Source: a virus. From it: DNA of 22,582 nt. Shown one piece after another: positions 1 through 6,438 of this stretch. The notes under the pieces are model-generated. The model saw only the letters and a program-made list of their open reading frames with translations. It was not told the origin of the DNA and did no database searches. The stretch covers positions 1 through 22,582 of IMG/VR virus record IMGVR_UViG_3300037485_002818, one strand, 5' to 3'. Made by a program: the position numbers and the translations under genes. The first letter of the stretch is position 1; each line of letters opens with the position of its first letter.

Positions 1-180
1 CCACGCGTTGCGGCGCACGAGGTCGCGGCTCTTGATGCGCAGTTCGGTGTTGGTCGCCAGCATCGCGGCGACCGCGCCCGGGTTGCCGGGCATCCAAGCC
101 AACGAGCGGCGACCACGGCCAGCCGCTTCGTGGACGGGTTGCTGGCCGAACAGGCTTCGGATCTTCGAATACCAGGCCAT
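1..180 (-). CDS. Phage portal protein, lambda gpB type (N-terminal part only)
   Basis: This is the first 60 codons of a gene that runs out of the window. The translation starts MAWYSKIRSLFGQ and continues with a stretch ending in the SRDLVRRNAW motif that is typical of lambda-family portal proteins, which form the dodecameric ring at one capsid vertex through which DNA is packaged and ejected. The start ATG shares one base with the stop of the gpW-like gene (TGATG), so the two are probably translationally coupled. The order TerS-TerL-gpW-like-portal matches the lambda head operon, which supports the call. Capsid protease, major capsid and tail genes would be expected further left, outside the window. 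Confidence 0.85.
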   Translation of the reverse strand, partial: MAWYSKIRSLFGQQPVHEAAGRGRRSLAWMPGNPGAVAAMLATNTELRIKSRDLVRRNAW

Positions 181-401
181 CAGAACCCCTTCGAGGTCGT
201 GACCCGGATCTGGCGCGGCGCACCCGGCCATAGTCCGGTGGCGGCTGCCTGCTCCAGGATGCCGCGCTTGACTTCGCGGATCGCAGCTTTCAGTTCATCG
301 ACCGAGCGGTACTCGACGGTCTTGTCGCCGAAGCTGACGCGGTGTTCGCCCTTGGCGAGCGCGGTCTCCAATGCCTGGAGTTGGGCTTCTGTGTAGGCCA
401 T
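180..401 (-). CDS. gpW-like head-tail joining protein
   Basis: A 73-aa basic protein (MAYTEAQLQALETALAKGE...). The length, the two-helix N-terminal half, the central segment RVSFGDKTVEYRSVDEL and the position just before the portal gene all fit the lambda gpW family. These small proteins attach to the portal after packaging, stop DNA leakage and prepare the head for the connector and tail. The start ATG overlaps the stop of the upstream fibre-like gene by one base (TGATG), and its own stop overlaps the portal start in the same way. The family call rests on sequence feel and gene order. Confidence 0.8.
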   Translation of the reverse strand: MAYTEAQLQALETALAKGEHRVSFGDKTVEYRSVDELKAAIREVKRGILEQAAATGLWPGAPRQIRVTTSKGF

Positions 402-793
402 CAGCGGTACACCACGAGGTTGATTTCAGAGGAGTCGTCAAACGACGACGCGGCCGTCGCACACGAGACGTCGACGTACTGCGCGGTCTTCAGGTCGGAG
501 CTGGCACGTACCAGGGCCAAGCGCTGCTGACCGGTGTTGGTGCTGCTGCGCGCGAGCGCCGTCCAGCAGTAATTCGCATCCGGCATCGCCACAGCGAAAT
601 GCACGCGGTACCGGCCCGCCGCCGTGCGCACCACGCTGGCGACGTTGTGCGCGCTGGCGATCACGACCTGACCGCCCACGTAGCCGAAGCTGACCCAAAC
701 CCGGGCAATGCCGGGATGCGTGGCGTCGATCTTGGTTTTGACCTCGAAGCCGATGCGCGCCGCCAAAGCGGCGATGCTGGAAGCGAGGCTCAT
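401..793 (-). CDS. Fibre-tip-like phage structural protein
   Basis: A 130-aa protein. The first 25 residues (MSLASSIAALAARIGFEVK) resemble the start of the preceding gene. The rest matches a pattern common at the tips of phage fibres: RVWVSFGYVGG, then a GRYRVHFAVAMPDANYCW segment around residues 60-80, and a beta-rich end with INLVVYR. I infer a surface-exposed beta domain of a virion fibre or decoration protein. No catalytic motif is visible. It is translationally coupled on both sides by TGATG overlaps. It lies between the large terminase and gpW-like genes, where lambda has only gpW, so it is probably head-associated or a displaced fibre gene. Experimental role unknown. Confidence 0.6.
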   Translation of the reverse strand: MSLASSIAALAARIGFEVKTKIDATHPGIARVWVSFGYVGGQVVIASAHNVASVVRTAAGRYRVHFAVAMPDANYCWTALARSSTNTGQQRLALVRASSDLKTAQYVDVSCATAASSFDDSSEINLVVYR

Positions 794-1284
794 CAGGCCA
801 GCGCGCCGTCAAAGATCACGACGAAATCGGTGTCGGTGTTGCCGACATCACTGACAGCGACCGCACCAATGTTGGTACGTGCTTGCAGTTGCTCGGCCAC
901 GGTCAGGGTCTGCGCCGCATCGAAGCGGACACGGAGATTGACCGCAGCCAGAATCGCGTCCAGGCCGCTGGTACCGCTCTGCAGCGCCTGCTGGATTTCC
1001 ACCAGGGTGTCGTAGGCAGCATCGGCTCCGCCCAGGATGTCGGTCTTGAGCGCGTCCAGCAGCGACACGATCTTGTTCGACGAGTAGGTGCTGGTGGTGG
1101 CGATCTGGTTGTCATCGATGGCCATCGCGGACAGAACCGCTGCCTTGAGCTCGTTGATGGCGGCGACCAGACTCGACTTGTCGTTGGTGGACAGGCTGGC
1201 CAGACTGCCTGCCGTCGCGCGGACGTCGTTGAACTCCTGGGCAACCCGGATGACCAGGCTCTCGATACGGGTGGCAAGACTCAT
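793..1284 (-). CDS. Fibre stalk-like phage structural protein
   Basis: A 163-aa protein with a helical N-terminus (MSLATRIESLVIRVAQEF), a segment LSTNDKSSLVAAINELKAAV typical of phage fibre stalks, and a C-terminal QTLTVAEQLQARTNIGAVAV motif followed by DTDFVVIFDGAL. The linker and NIGA-type repeats are common in trimeric fibre or head-decoration proteins. A strong ribosome site (GAGGAG, 5 bases before ATG) precedes it, 17 bases after the TerL stop. The first nine residues of this and the next gene are alike (MSLAxxIxxL), which suggests one assembly, with this protein as stalk and the 130-aa protein as tip. That division of labour is inference. Confidence 0.6.
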   Translation of the reverse strand: MSLATRIESLVIRVAQEFNDVRATAGSLASLSTNDKSSLVAAINELKAAVLSAMAIDDNQIATTSTYSSNKIVSLLDALKTDILGGADAAYDTLVEIQQALQSGTSGLDAILAAVNLRVRFDAAQTLTVAEQLQARTNIGAVAVSDVGNTDTDFVVIFDGALA

Positions 1285-1301
1285 GAAAACTCCTCTGAAA
1301 A

Positions 1302-3269
1302 TCAGGACAACCAGCGGCTCTTGATGACGCGCCGCCGTGGTGGGGTTGCAGAAACAGAGAGGCCACCGCGTTGGGTGGCCTCGTCTGGGTCGAATGCTTG
1401 AATCGGGGGTGGCTCATCCGGTGGCCGTTCCATCCCGAGTTGGCGTTCCAGTTCGCGCCAGTGGCGTTCCTCGAAGCGATCCAGGCCCGCCGCCGATGCG
1501 GCCGCGCGGGCGTACACGTAGCAATCGAGCGCTTCATTGCGCTCGCGCATCTTTTGCCATTCGCGCACCGGGAAGCCGTTGCGGTCGCGACGGGTAATCA
1601 ACTGTTCGGCGCAGAGCTGCTGAATGAACTCCGCGTCAATCTTTGGCAAGTGAACGAACCCCGTCGGGTAGACGGTGGTCACGCCGTCCTCGCTGACGTC
1701 CGCGCCCTTGCGCAGGTTGTTGTAGAACTCCAGCTTGCCGATGCCAACCGCCACCGTGAACACCTTGATGCCCCGGCGCAGCTTCTTGCCGCCCTGCGAA
1801 ACATCGATGGCCGTCGGCGTGCCGATCAGGGCCGCGCCGCGCGGCACCCCCTTGACCGGCATCACGCGCGGGTCACGGCAGGCCCGCACGAAGGCGTAGG
1901 CCTCCTGCGTCGCAAAGCCGGTGTCCAGAGCGAAACGGGCCAGCGGCATCGCCACGCCCGAGGCGTGCGTCCAGTTTTCGGCGAGCAACTCGGCGAGTCG
2001 CTTCCACACGGCGTCTCGGGCGGTGTCGCCCATCAGCACGCGGTGTTCGACCAACCAGGACTCCTTGCCGCGCCCGAAGGCCCAGATGGACGCCTCGATG
2101 CGATCCTTCTGCACGTCGGCAGCGCCCACCAGGAGCAACCCACCCGGCGGCACCGTGCCAACCCGGTAGTCCTCGCGGCGTTCGACCAGCCGTTGCCAAT
2201 CTGGCGCTTCGCCTTCCTCAACCCAGGTTTCACCTAGTTCGGTGTTTTTGAAGGTCTTGATGGCGGCCGCCGACCCCGATTCCTTGTTCACAGAGCTTTC
2301 CCACGCGGCAGCAATGTCGCGCCAACCGCGCCAGCCAACCGGGCTGTAAAGCGACGACAGGTGAAACCCCGCTGTCTTGCCCGTGCCGTCGCTGATCATC
2401 GCGCGCCACTCACCGTGCTCCAGCATCCAGGTCTTGTGGTGCTCGGCAATCGACTTATCGCAGGACTCGCAGATGTAGGACGCCGTGTCCGGTTGCCCCT
2501 TTTCCCATCGCAACTGCTCGAAGCGCAGCCATTGGCGATGCGAGCAGTGCGGACAAGGCAAGAAGTAGCGACGTTGGTCACTGGCCTCGTACTCGCGTTC
2601 GATGGCGCTCGCCCCCGAGATCGTCGGCGTCGACACGATGAAGATCTTGCGCCGGGCAAAGGTTCGCGTGCGCGCCTCGGCCAGCGAGATCGCATCACCT
2701 TCACCCTCGACGTCCAGCGGATACCCGTCAACCTCATCGAGGAACAGGTAGCGCACCGGCATCGAGCGCAAGCCCACCGCGCTGTTCGCCCCGGTCATCA
2801 CCAGCACGCCGCCCCGGAACTCCTTGGCCAGAATGGTGTTGCCCGAGTCGCGTGACCGTGCTGGGGAGATCAATTCGCTCAGTGCCGCCGACTCCTCGAT
2901 CAACGGATCGATCCGCTGCTTGGAATTGCGCTTAGCCATATCCACCGTTGGCCACACCGCCATCATCGGCCCCGGTGCGTGGTGAATCACATAGCCAATC
3001 CAGTTCGAGCCCATTTCAGTCGCACCGAGCTGTGCGGCTTTCATGAACACCACGCGCTCGACCGGCGAAGTCGGCGACAGGCAGTCCATGATGGCCTTCA
3101 GGTACGGCGTGCGGCTGGTGCGCCAGCGCCCAGGCTCAGCGGACGCCTTGCTCGATAGCATCCTGTGGCGATCCGACCATTCAGAGACCGAGAGCAGAGG
3201 ATCAGGTGTCAGCCCTTCACGCCACGCGCGCTCGATTTCGGCAGCGCCTTCGTATTCAACATTCAGCAT
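1302..3269 (-). CDS. Phage terminase large subunit, lambda gpA (GpA) family
   Basis: A 655-aa packaging motor: an ATPase that pumps DNA through the portal, plus a nuclease that cuts concatemers. Visible motifs are a divergent Walker A, KAAQLGATEM at residues 77-86 (compare the KSARVGYSK-like loop of lambda gpA), a Walker B LFLDEVDGYP at 175-184, a VSTPT motif-III-like segment near 212-216, and a four-cysteine zinc-finger-like element at C239, C242, C267 and C270. The C-terminal third would hold the RNase H-fold nuclease. Full length for the family. The start overlaps the TerS stop (TGATG), and the gene starts the late head cluster together with TerS. Confidence 0.95.
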   Translation of the reverse strand: MLNVEYEGAAEIERAWREGLTPDPLLSVSEWSDRHRMLSSKASAEPGRWRTSRTPYLKAIMDCLSPTSPVERVVFMKAAQLGATEMGSNWIGYVIHHAPGPMMAVWPTVDMAKRNSKQRIDPLIEESAALSELISPARSRDSGNTILAKEFRGGVLVMTGANSAVGLRSMPVRYLFLDEVDGYPLDVEGEGDAISLAEARTRTFARRKIFIVSTPTISGASAIEREYEASDQRRYFLPCPHCSHRQWLRFEQLRWEKGQPDTASYICESCDKSIAEHHKTWMLEHGEWRAMISDGTGKTAGFHLSSLYSPVGWRGWRDIAAAWESSVNKESGSAAAIKTFKNTELGETWVEEGEAPDWQRLVERREDYRVGTVPPGGLLLVGAADVQKDRIEASIWAFGRGKESWLVEHRVLMGDTARDAVWKRLAELLAENWTHASGVAMPLARFALDTGFATQEAYAFVRACRDPRVMPVKGVPRGAALIGTPTAIDVSQGGKKLRRGIKVFTVAVGIGKLEFYNNLRKGADVSEDGVTTVYPTGFVHLPKIDAEFIQQLCAEQLITRRDRNGFPVREWQKMRERNEALDCYVYARAAASAAGLDRFEERHWRELERQLGMERPPDEPPPIQAFDPDEATQRGGLSVSATPPRRRVIKSRWLS

Positions 3270-3808
3270 CAGTCCACCCGGGGCCGGAGTTCGCCCAGTT
3301 CCTGCAGGTGCTCACGTATCGCCGCCTCCAGGGCGACGTGCATCGTGTGCGGATCGATATTGAGCTTGGCCGCCATCTGCGCAGAGATGCGCGCGGGCCA
3401 GTTCAGCCACGCATCACGCTCGGAGCGCGCCAACTTGAAGACGTGGGCGATGGCCTGCGGCCGATCCACCAACTCGCCCTTCAGTCGGGCCAGACGCACC
3501 TTGTTCGTCTGCGCCTTGACGACCTCGTTGACCGTGCGCGCCTGAAGTAAGGACGCGCCGCCAGCGGGTAATGCGGCGGGCCCATCACCGCCAACACCCG
3601 TACCGCCTTCCGGCACGGCGACCTTTGCGGCCTTGGCCCGCGTACCGGTCTTCGGCACATCGGAGTTGCGAGCCCACTCGCGATCAGCACGGTCGGCATC
3701 AATGGTGCCGTCAGCCTCCGGCGTGATCCGACCTGCGCGAATTGCCTTGTGAACAGCGGTGTCGGTCACACCACGGTGACGGGCGTAAGCGCGAATCGAA
3801 ATGCCCAT
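3269..3808 (-). CDS. Terminase small subunit-like DNA-binding protein (Nu1-like)
   Basis: A 179-aa protein with an N-terminal winged-HTH-like start (MGISIRAYARHRGVTDTAVHKAIRAGRI, residues 1-28), a DGTIDADRADREWARNSD region and a helical C-terminal half (KLARSERDAWLNWPARISAQMAAKLNID). This resembles phage DNA-packaging proteins that bind cos or pac and recruit the large subunit. It lies directly upstream of TerL with overlapping stop and start, which is the usual TerS position. No convincing Shine-Dalgarno sequence precedes its ATG. The 117-base gap to the divergent small gene at 3926 must hold its promoter if the late operon is not read through from the methyltransferases. Confidence 0.85.
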   Translation of the reverse strand: MGISIRAYARHRGVTDTAVHKAIRAGRITPEADGTIDADRADREWARNSDVPKTGTRAKAAKVAVPEGGTGVGGDGPAALPAGGASLLQARTVNEVVKAQTNKVRLARLKGELVDRPQAIAHVFKLARSERDAWLNWPARISAQMAAKLNIDPHTMHVALEAAIREHLQELGELRPRVD

Positions 3809-3860
3809 TTTGAGAACCGGTTAACCCTTCAATCATTTTTTCGACCTTCACTCGAAATCA

Positions 3861-3893
3861 GCTTGGCTTCTCTCTGGAACAGCGCGTTCATAC
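3861..3893 (+). repeat. Shared leader element, copy 1
   Basis: Two conserved blocks, GCTTGGCTTC (3861-3870) and GAACAGCGCGTTCATAC (3877-3893), are separated by six variable bases. The second block contains a small inverted repeat GAAC/GTTC. An AAGGAAG ribosome site and the ATG at 3926 follow. Unlike copies 2 and 3, there is no upstream strand able to pair with GCTTGGCTTC, so copy 1 lacks the 5' half of the hairpin. It lies at the left edge of the plus-strand array, next to the divergent TerS gene. Confidence 0.8.
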
Positions 3894-3925
3894 GGACGTC
3901 ATCAACACCATCAAAGGAAGCAGCA

Positions 3926-4123
3926 ATGAGCAAGTTCGAACAACTCCTGACCCAGATCGCACAAAACAAGCTGGGCATCGAAACCCTGGAAACCCGCAAG
4001 TCAGACAGCCTCGACTTCCACGACGTGGCGGTCTGGTGCCTGCGCGACGCCCTGGAGGCCGCGTTCAACGCAGGCGTCGAACAAGGCCGCAAGGCGGCGA
4101 AGTCGGACAAGGCCAACAGCTGA
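3926..4123 (+). CDS. Small DUF6900-like protein (65 aa)
   Basis: A 65-aa acidic, helical protein starting MSKFEQLLTQIAQNKLGIETLETRKSD and carrying the DSLDFHDVAVW core, followed by a second helix ending in GVEQGRKAAK. The pattern matches my memory of the DUF6900 family of short mobile-element proteins; function unknown. The ATG at 3926 is chosen over an upstream in-frame start at 3749 because AAGGAAG lies five bases before it and because the shared leader ends there. It runs opposite to the flanking phage genes. Its stop is inside TGATCA (4121-4126), a context shared with the next two genes. It could equally be an unrelated small DNA-binding or antirestriction-type protein. Confidence 0.75.
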   Translation: MSKFEQLLTQIAQNKLGIETLETRKSDSLDFHDVAVWCLRDALEAAFNAGVEQGRKAAKSDKANS

Positions 4124-4135
4124 TCAAGAACCTTC

Positions 4136-4186
4136 GAAGCCAAGCAGAAAACGCTTGGCTTCACTCCCGAACAGCGCGTTCATCAC
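4136..4186 (+). repeat. Shared leader element, copy 2 (with perfect hairpin)
   Basis: GAAGCCAAGC (4136-4145) pairs perfectly over 10 bp with GCTTGGCTTC (4153-4162) across a 7-base loop. After six bases comes GAACAGCGCGTTCAT (4169-4183) with its own GAAC/GTTC pairing. The ribosome site AGGAGAAG (4211-4218) and the ATG of the DUF3489 gene follow. There is no T-run after the hairpin, so it is not an ordinary intrinsic terminator. Confidence 0.85.
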
Positions 4187-4221
4187 GTCACCCCATCAAC
4201 CCCTTGCACAAGGAGAAGCAA

Positions 4222-4737
4222 ATGACCACCACCCAACTGACCCCGGCCCAGCACGCGATCCTGGCTTACGCCCTCGAACACACCGACGGCAAGATCGACT
4301 GGTTCCCCGACAACATCAAAGGCGGCGCACGCAAGAAGGTGCTCGACGGCCTGTTCAACCGCGCGCTGATCACCTCCGACGGCACCCACTGGTTCGTCGC
4401 CGCCGAGGGCTACGACGCGATGGGGCGCGAACGGCCTGCACCTGCGCCTTTGGTCGCCGACCCCGAAATCGAGGCCACCGTCGCAGCCGCAGAGGCCACG
4501 TGGGCCAAGGAACGCGCAGAGGCCAAACCCCGCACCCGAGAGAACAGCAAGCAGGCCACCGTGATCCAGATGCTGCAGCGCCCCGAGGGCGCAACCGTGC
4601 AGCAGATCTGCCAGACCACCGGCTGGCAGGCGCACACGGTGCGCGGCACCTTTGCCGGGGCCTTCAAGAAGAAGCTCGGCCTGACCATCGTCTCGGACAA
4701 GGTCCAAGGTGGCGAGCGGGTCTACCGGATCACCTGA
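4222..4737 (+). CDS. DUF3489 family protein
   Basis: A 171-aa protein. Residues 1-65 look like a winged-helix start (LTPAQHAILAYALEHTDGKI, then LFNRALITSDGTHWFV). The C-terminal block from about residue 108 contains SKQATVIQMLQRPEGATVQQ and TGWQAHTVRGTFAGAFKKKL, the hallmark of DUF3489, a family usually found beside DUF2924 and serine recombinase genes. The role is unknown; the HTH-like block suggests DNA binding. ATG 4222 has AGGAGAAG just upstream; the longer in-frame start at 4036 lies inside the previous gene and is rejected. Here it is separated by about 15 kb from the DUF2924-recombinase operon but carries the same leader. The stop lies in TGATCA (4735-4740). Confidence 0.9.
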   Translation: MTTTQLTPAQHAILAYALEHTDGKIDWFPDNIKGGARKKVLDGLFNRALITSDGTHWFVAAEGYDAMGRERPAPAPLVADPEIEATVAAAEATWAKERAEAKPRTRENSKQATVIQMLQRPEGATVQQICQTTGWQAHTVRGTFAGAFKKKLGLTIVSDKVQGGERVYRIT

Positions 4738-4754
4738 TCAGAAAGATCGAGAAA

Positions 4755-4798
4755 GAGGCCAAGCAGCGCTTGGCTTCTCAATCGAACAGCGCGTTACT
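4755..4798 (+). repeat. Shared leader element, copy 3 (hairpin with G-U change)
   Basis: GAGGCCAAGC (4755-4764) pairs with GCTTGGCTTC (4768-4777) across a 3-base loop. One A-U pair of copy 2 is a G-U pair here, so pairing is kept despite a base change. GAACAGCGCGTT (4784-4795) follows, after which the sequence diverges. CAAGGAG (ribosome site) and ATG 4835 come next. Confidence 0.85.
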
Positions 4799-4834
4799 AC
4801 GGGTGTCGCAACGATCACCCCCAAGGAGCCAGAG

Positions 4835-5203
4835 ATGAACACAAACCAGCAAATGCCCGCCACCCAGAACGATGCCTGGGGCTTTTGGGGCACGATGAAC
4901 GAACACGCCAGCGCCGCGTGGCCCCTGGCGATGACCGCCATCTCAGACGCCACCAGCCAGCCCCTCGAATCAGTCCGCGTCTTCCTCGACAGTCGCCACG
5001 GCCGCCACTTTGCGGACGATGTGCAAAACGGGCTGTACCGGGGCCAGACCCTGGCGGACGCGATCAACGCCGCCAACCAACAGTGGATGGGCTGGACGAT
5101 TGGCCGCCAGACCAGCAAGCAGTACGGCATCCCGCGCGGCCTGCCTTACCTGACGGGGTTCGTGATTCATTGCGAGATCGCGGAAGAGTCGATCGCCGCC
5201 TGA
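4835..5203 (+). CDS. Conserved hypothetical protein (122 aa) of the leader-linked array
   Basis: A 122-aa soluble protein beginning MNTNQQMPATQNDAWGFWGT. It is rich in Trp and helices, with SVRVFLDSRHGRHFADDV in the middle and IGRQTSKQYGIPRGLPYLTG near the end. I do not recognise a named family; proteins of this look occur as hypothetical genes in proteobacterial plasmids and islands. ATG 4835 is supported by CAAGGAG seven bases upstream and by the leader; an in-frame start at 4709 would translate through the leader and is rejected. The 3' end overlaps the convergent methyltransferase gene by 37 bases, which is unusual and suggests a junction formed by deletion. The stop lies in TGATCA (5201-5206). 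Confidence 0.75.
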   Translation: MNTNQQMPATQNDAWGFWGTMNEHASAAWPLAMTAISDATSQPLESVRVFLDSRHGRHFADDVQNGLYRGQTLADAINAANQQWMGWTIGRQTSKQYGIPRGLPYLTGFVIHCEIAEESIAA

Positions 5204-6438
5204 TCATCGAACAGCGCGCCATCCGACTCACGGGTGGCTTGCTTGCCAGTCCATTCCTGCCAGCGGCGCACGATCACGTCCGCGTACTTCGGGTCGAGCT
5301 CGATCAGCCGTGCCAGCCGTCCTGACTTTTCGGCGGCGATCAGCGTCGTGCCGGAGCCCCCGAACGGGTCGAGCACCACGTTGCCCGGTCGGCTCGAATT
5401 GCGGATCGCGCGCTCGACCAACTCCACCGGCTTCATCGTCGGATGCAGGTCGTTCTTCTGCGGCTTCTTGATGTTCCAGACGTCGCCCTGGTCGCGGTCG
5501 CCGCACCAGTGACGCTGCGCGCCCTCGGGCCATCCGTACAGGATTGGCTCGTACTGGCGCTGGTAGTCGGCCCGGCCCAGCGTGAAGGTGTTCTTGGCCC
5601 AGATGATGAACGTCGACCACTTTCCACCGGCGGCACGGAACGCTGCCTGCAGCACATCCAGTTCGCTGGACGACATCGCCACGTAGATGCCGCCCCGGCA
5701 GTTCCCGATGGTCGGCGTCAGCGCCGCCAGCAGGAAGTCGTAGAAGCCGTCGCCGAGGTTGTCGTTCAGGATCGCGCGATCCTTGCCACGCATCTTGTCC
5801 TTGGCGCTGTTGGCGTAGTTCACGTTGTACGGCGGGTCGGTGAAGACCATATCCACCGGCTCGCCATCAAGAACTCGGTCGTAGCTCTCAGCCACGGTGG
5901 AGTCGCCACACAGCAGACGGTGGCCGCCGAGCAGCCAAACATCGCCTGGACGCGAAACCGGAGTCTCGCTGACCTCGGGTACCGCATCGTCATCGGTTTC
6001 GCCTTCGGCATCCGGCTCGTCGCCCGCCATCAACTCGGCGAGCGCATCGGCATCGAAGCCGGTCAGCGACACGTCGAAGTCGTCGTCCTGGAGGGACGCG
6101 ATCTCGATGCGCAGCATCGCGTCGTCCCAGCCCGCGTTCTCGGCGATGCGGTTGTCCGCGATCACCAGTGCCCGGCGCTGCGTCGCGCTCAGATGATCGA
6201 GCACCACCACCGGCACCACCGCCAGCCCAAGCTTCTGCGCAGCGGCAAGCCGTCCGTGACCGGCGACGATCACTCCGTCGCTACCGGCGAGGATCGGATT
6301 GGTGAATCCGAACTCGGCAATCGACGCGGCGATCTGCGCCACCTGATCGTCCGAGTGGGTACGCGCGTTGCGGGCATAGGGCAGCAGCTTGGCGGTCGGC
6401 CACTGCTCGATCTTGTCCGCAAACCAAGAGGCGGTCAT
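5167..6438 (-). CDS. ParB-domain DNA methyltransferase (N6-adenine/N4-cytosine, beta order) 1
   Basis: A 423-aa protein. Residues 1-110 form a ParB/Srx-like domain (RNARTHSDDQVAQIAASI, VAGHGRLAAAQKLGL, ADNRIAENAGWDD). An acidic linker around 136-160 follows. The methylase has its catalytic motif TDPPYNVNY at 200-208 and the SAM-binding DPFGGSGTT at 357-365, with an LDPKYADVIVRRW end. Catalytic motif before SAM motif is the beta-class order. Phage orphan methylases of this form protect DNA from host restriction. No restriction enzyme gene is next to it. Its ATG overlaps the stop of the second methylase (ATGA). The last 12 codons overlap the convergent 122-aa gene and include the leader remnant. 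Confidence 0.93.
   Translation of the reverse strand: MTASWFADKIEQWPTAKLLPYARNARTHSDDQVAQIAASIAEFGFTNPILAGSDGVIVAGHGRLAAAQKLGLAVVPVVVLDHLSATQRRALVIADNRIAENAGWDDAMLRIEIASLQDDDFDVSLTGFDADALAELMAGDEPDAEGETDDDAVPEVSETPVSRPGDVWLLGGHRLLCGDSTVAESYDRVLDGEPVDMVFTDPPYNVNYANSAKDKMRGKDRAILNDNLGDGFYDFLLAALTPTIGNCRGGIYVAMSSSELDVLQAAFRAAGGKWSTFIIWAKNTFTLGRADYQRQYEPILYGWPEGAQRHWCGDRDQGDVWNIKKPQKNDLHPTMKPVELVERAIRNSSRPGNVVLDPFGGSGTTLIAAEKSGRLARLIELDPKYADVIVRRWQEWTGKQATRESDGALFDDQAAIDSSAISQ
5201..5218 (+). repeat. Truncated remnant of a further leader element
   Basis: TGATCA at the stop of the 122-aa gene runs straight into ATCGAACAGCGCG (5206-5218). That is identical over 13 bases to the second block of copy 3 with its preceding bases (4781-4793). 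The hairpin and the first block that should lie between are missing. The piece is inside the 3' end of the minus-strand methyltransferase gene. Confidence 0.55.

Noticed and set aside
3809-3860. A cos site or promoter beside the TerS gene
   Set aside because: cos is often near TerS, and an AACCGGTT palindrome lies at 3815-3822, but one 8-base palindrome is not evidence enough and no good -10/-35 pair is visible.
4136-4162. Leader hairpin as an ordinary intrinsic terminator
   Set aside because: There is no T-run after the stem in any copy, and a conserved second block follows that a terminator would not need.
3861-4220. The leader as a conserved peptide (LGF..EQRVH in one frame)
   Set aside because: All copies can be read as this peptide, but the frame relation to the following gene differs between copies, there is no shared start codon, and the hairpin pairing is kept. 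A nucleic-acid element explains it better. In copy 4 the peptide may be translated as part of the 63-aa frame.
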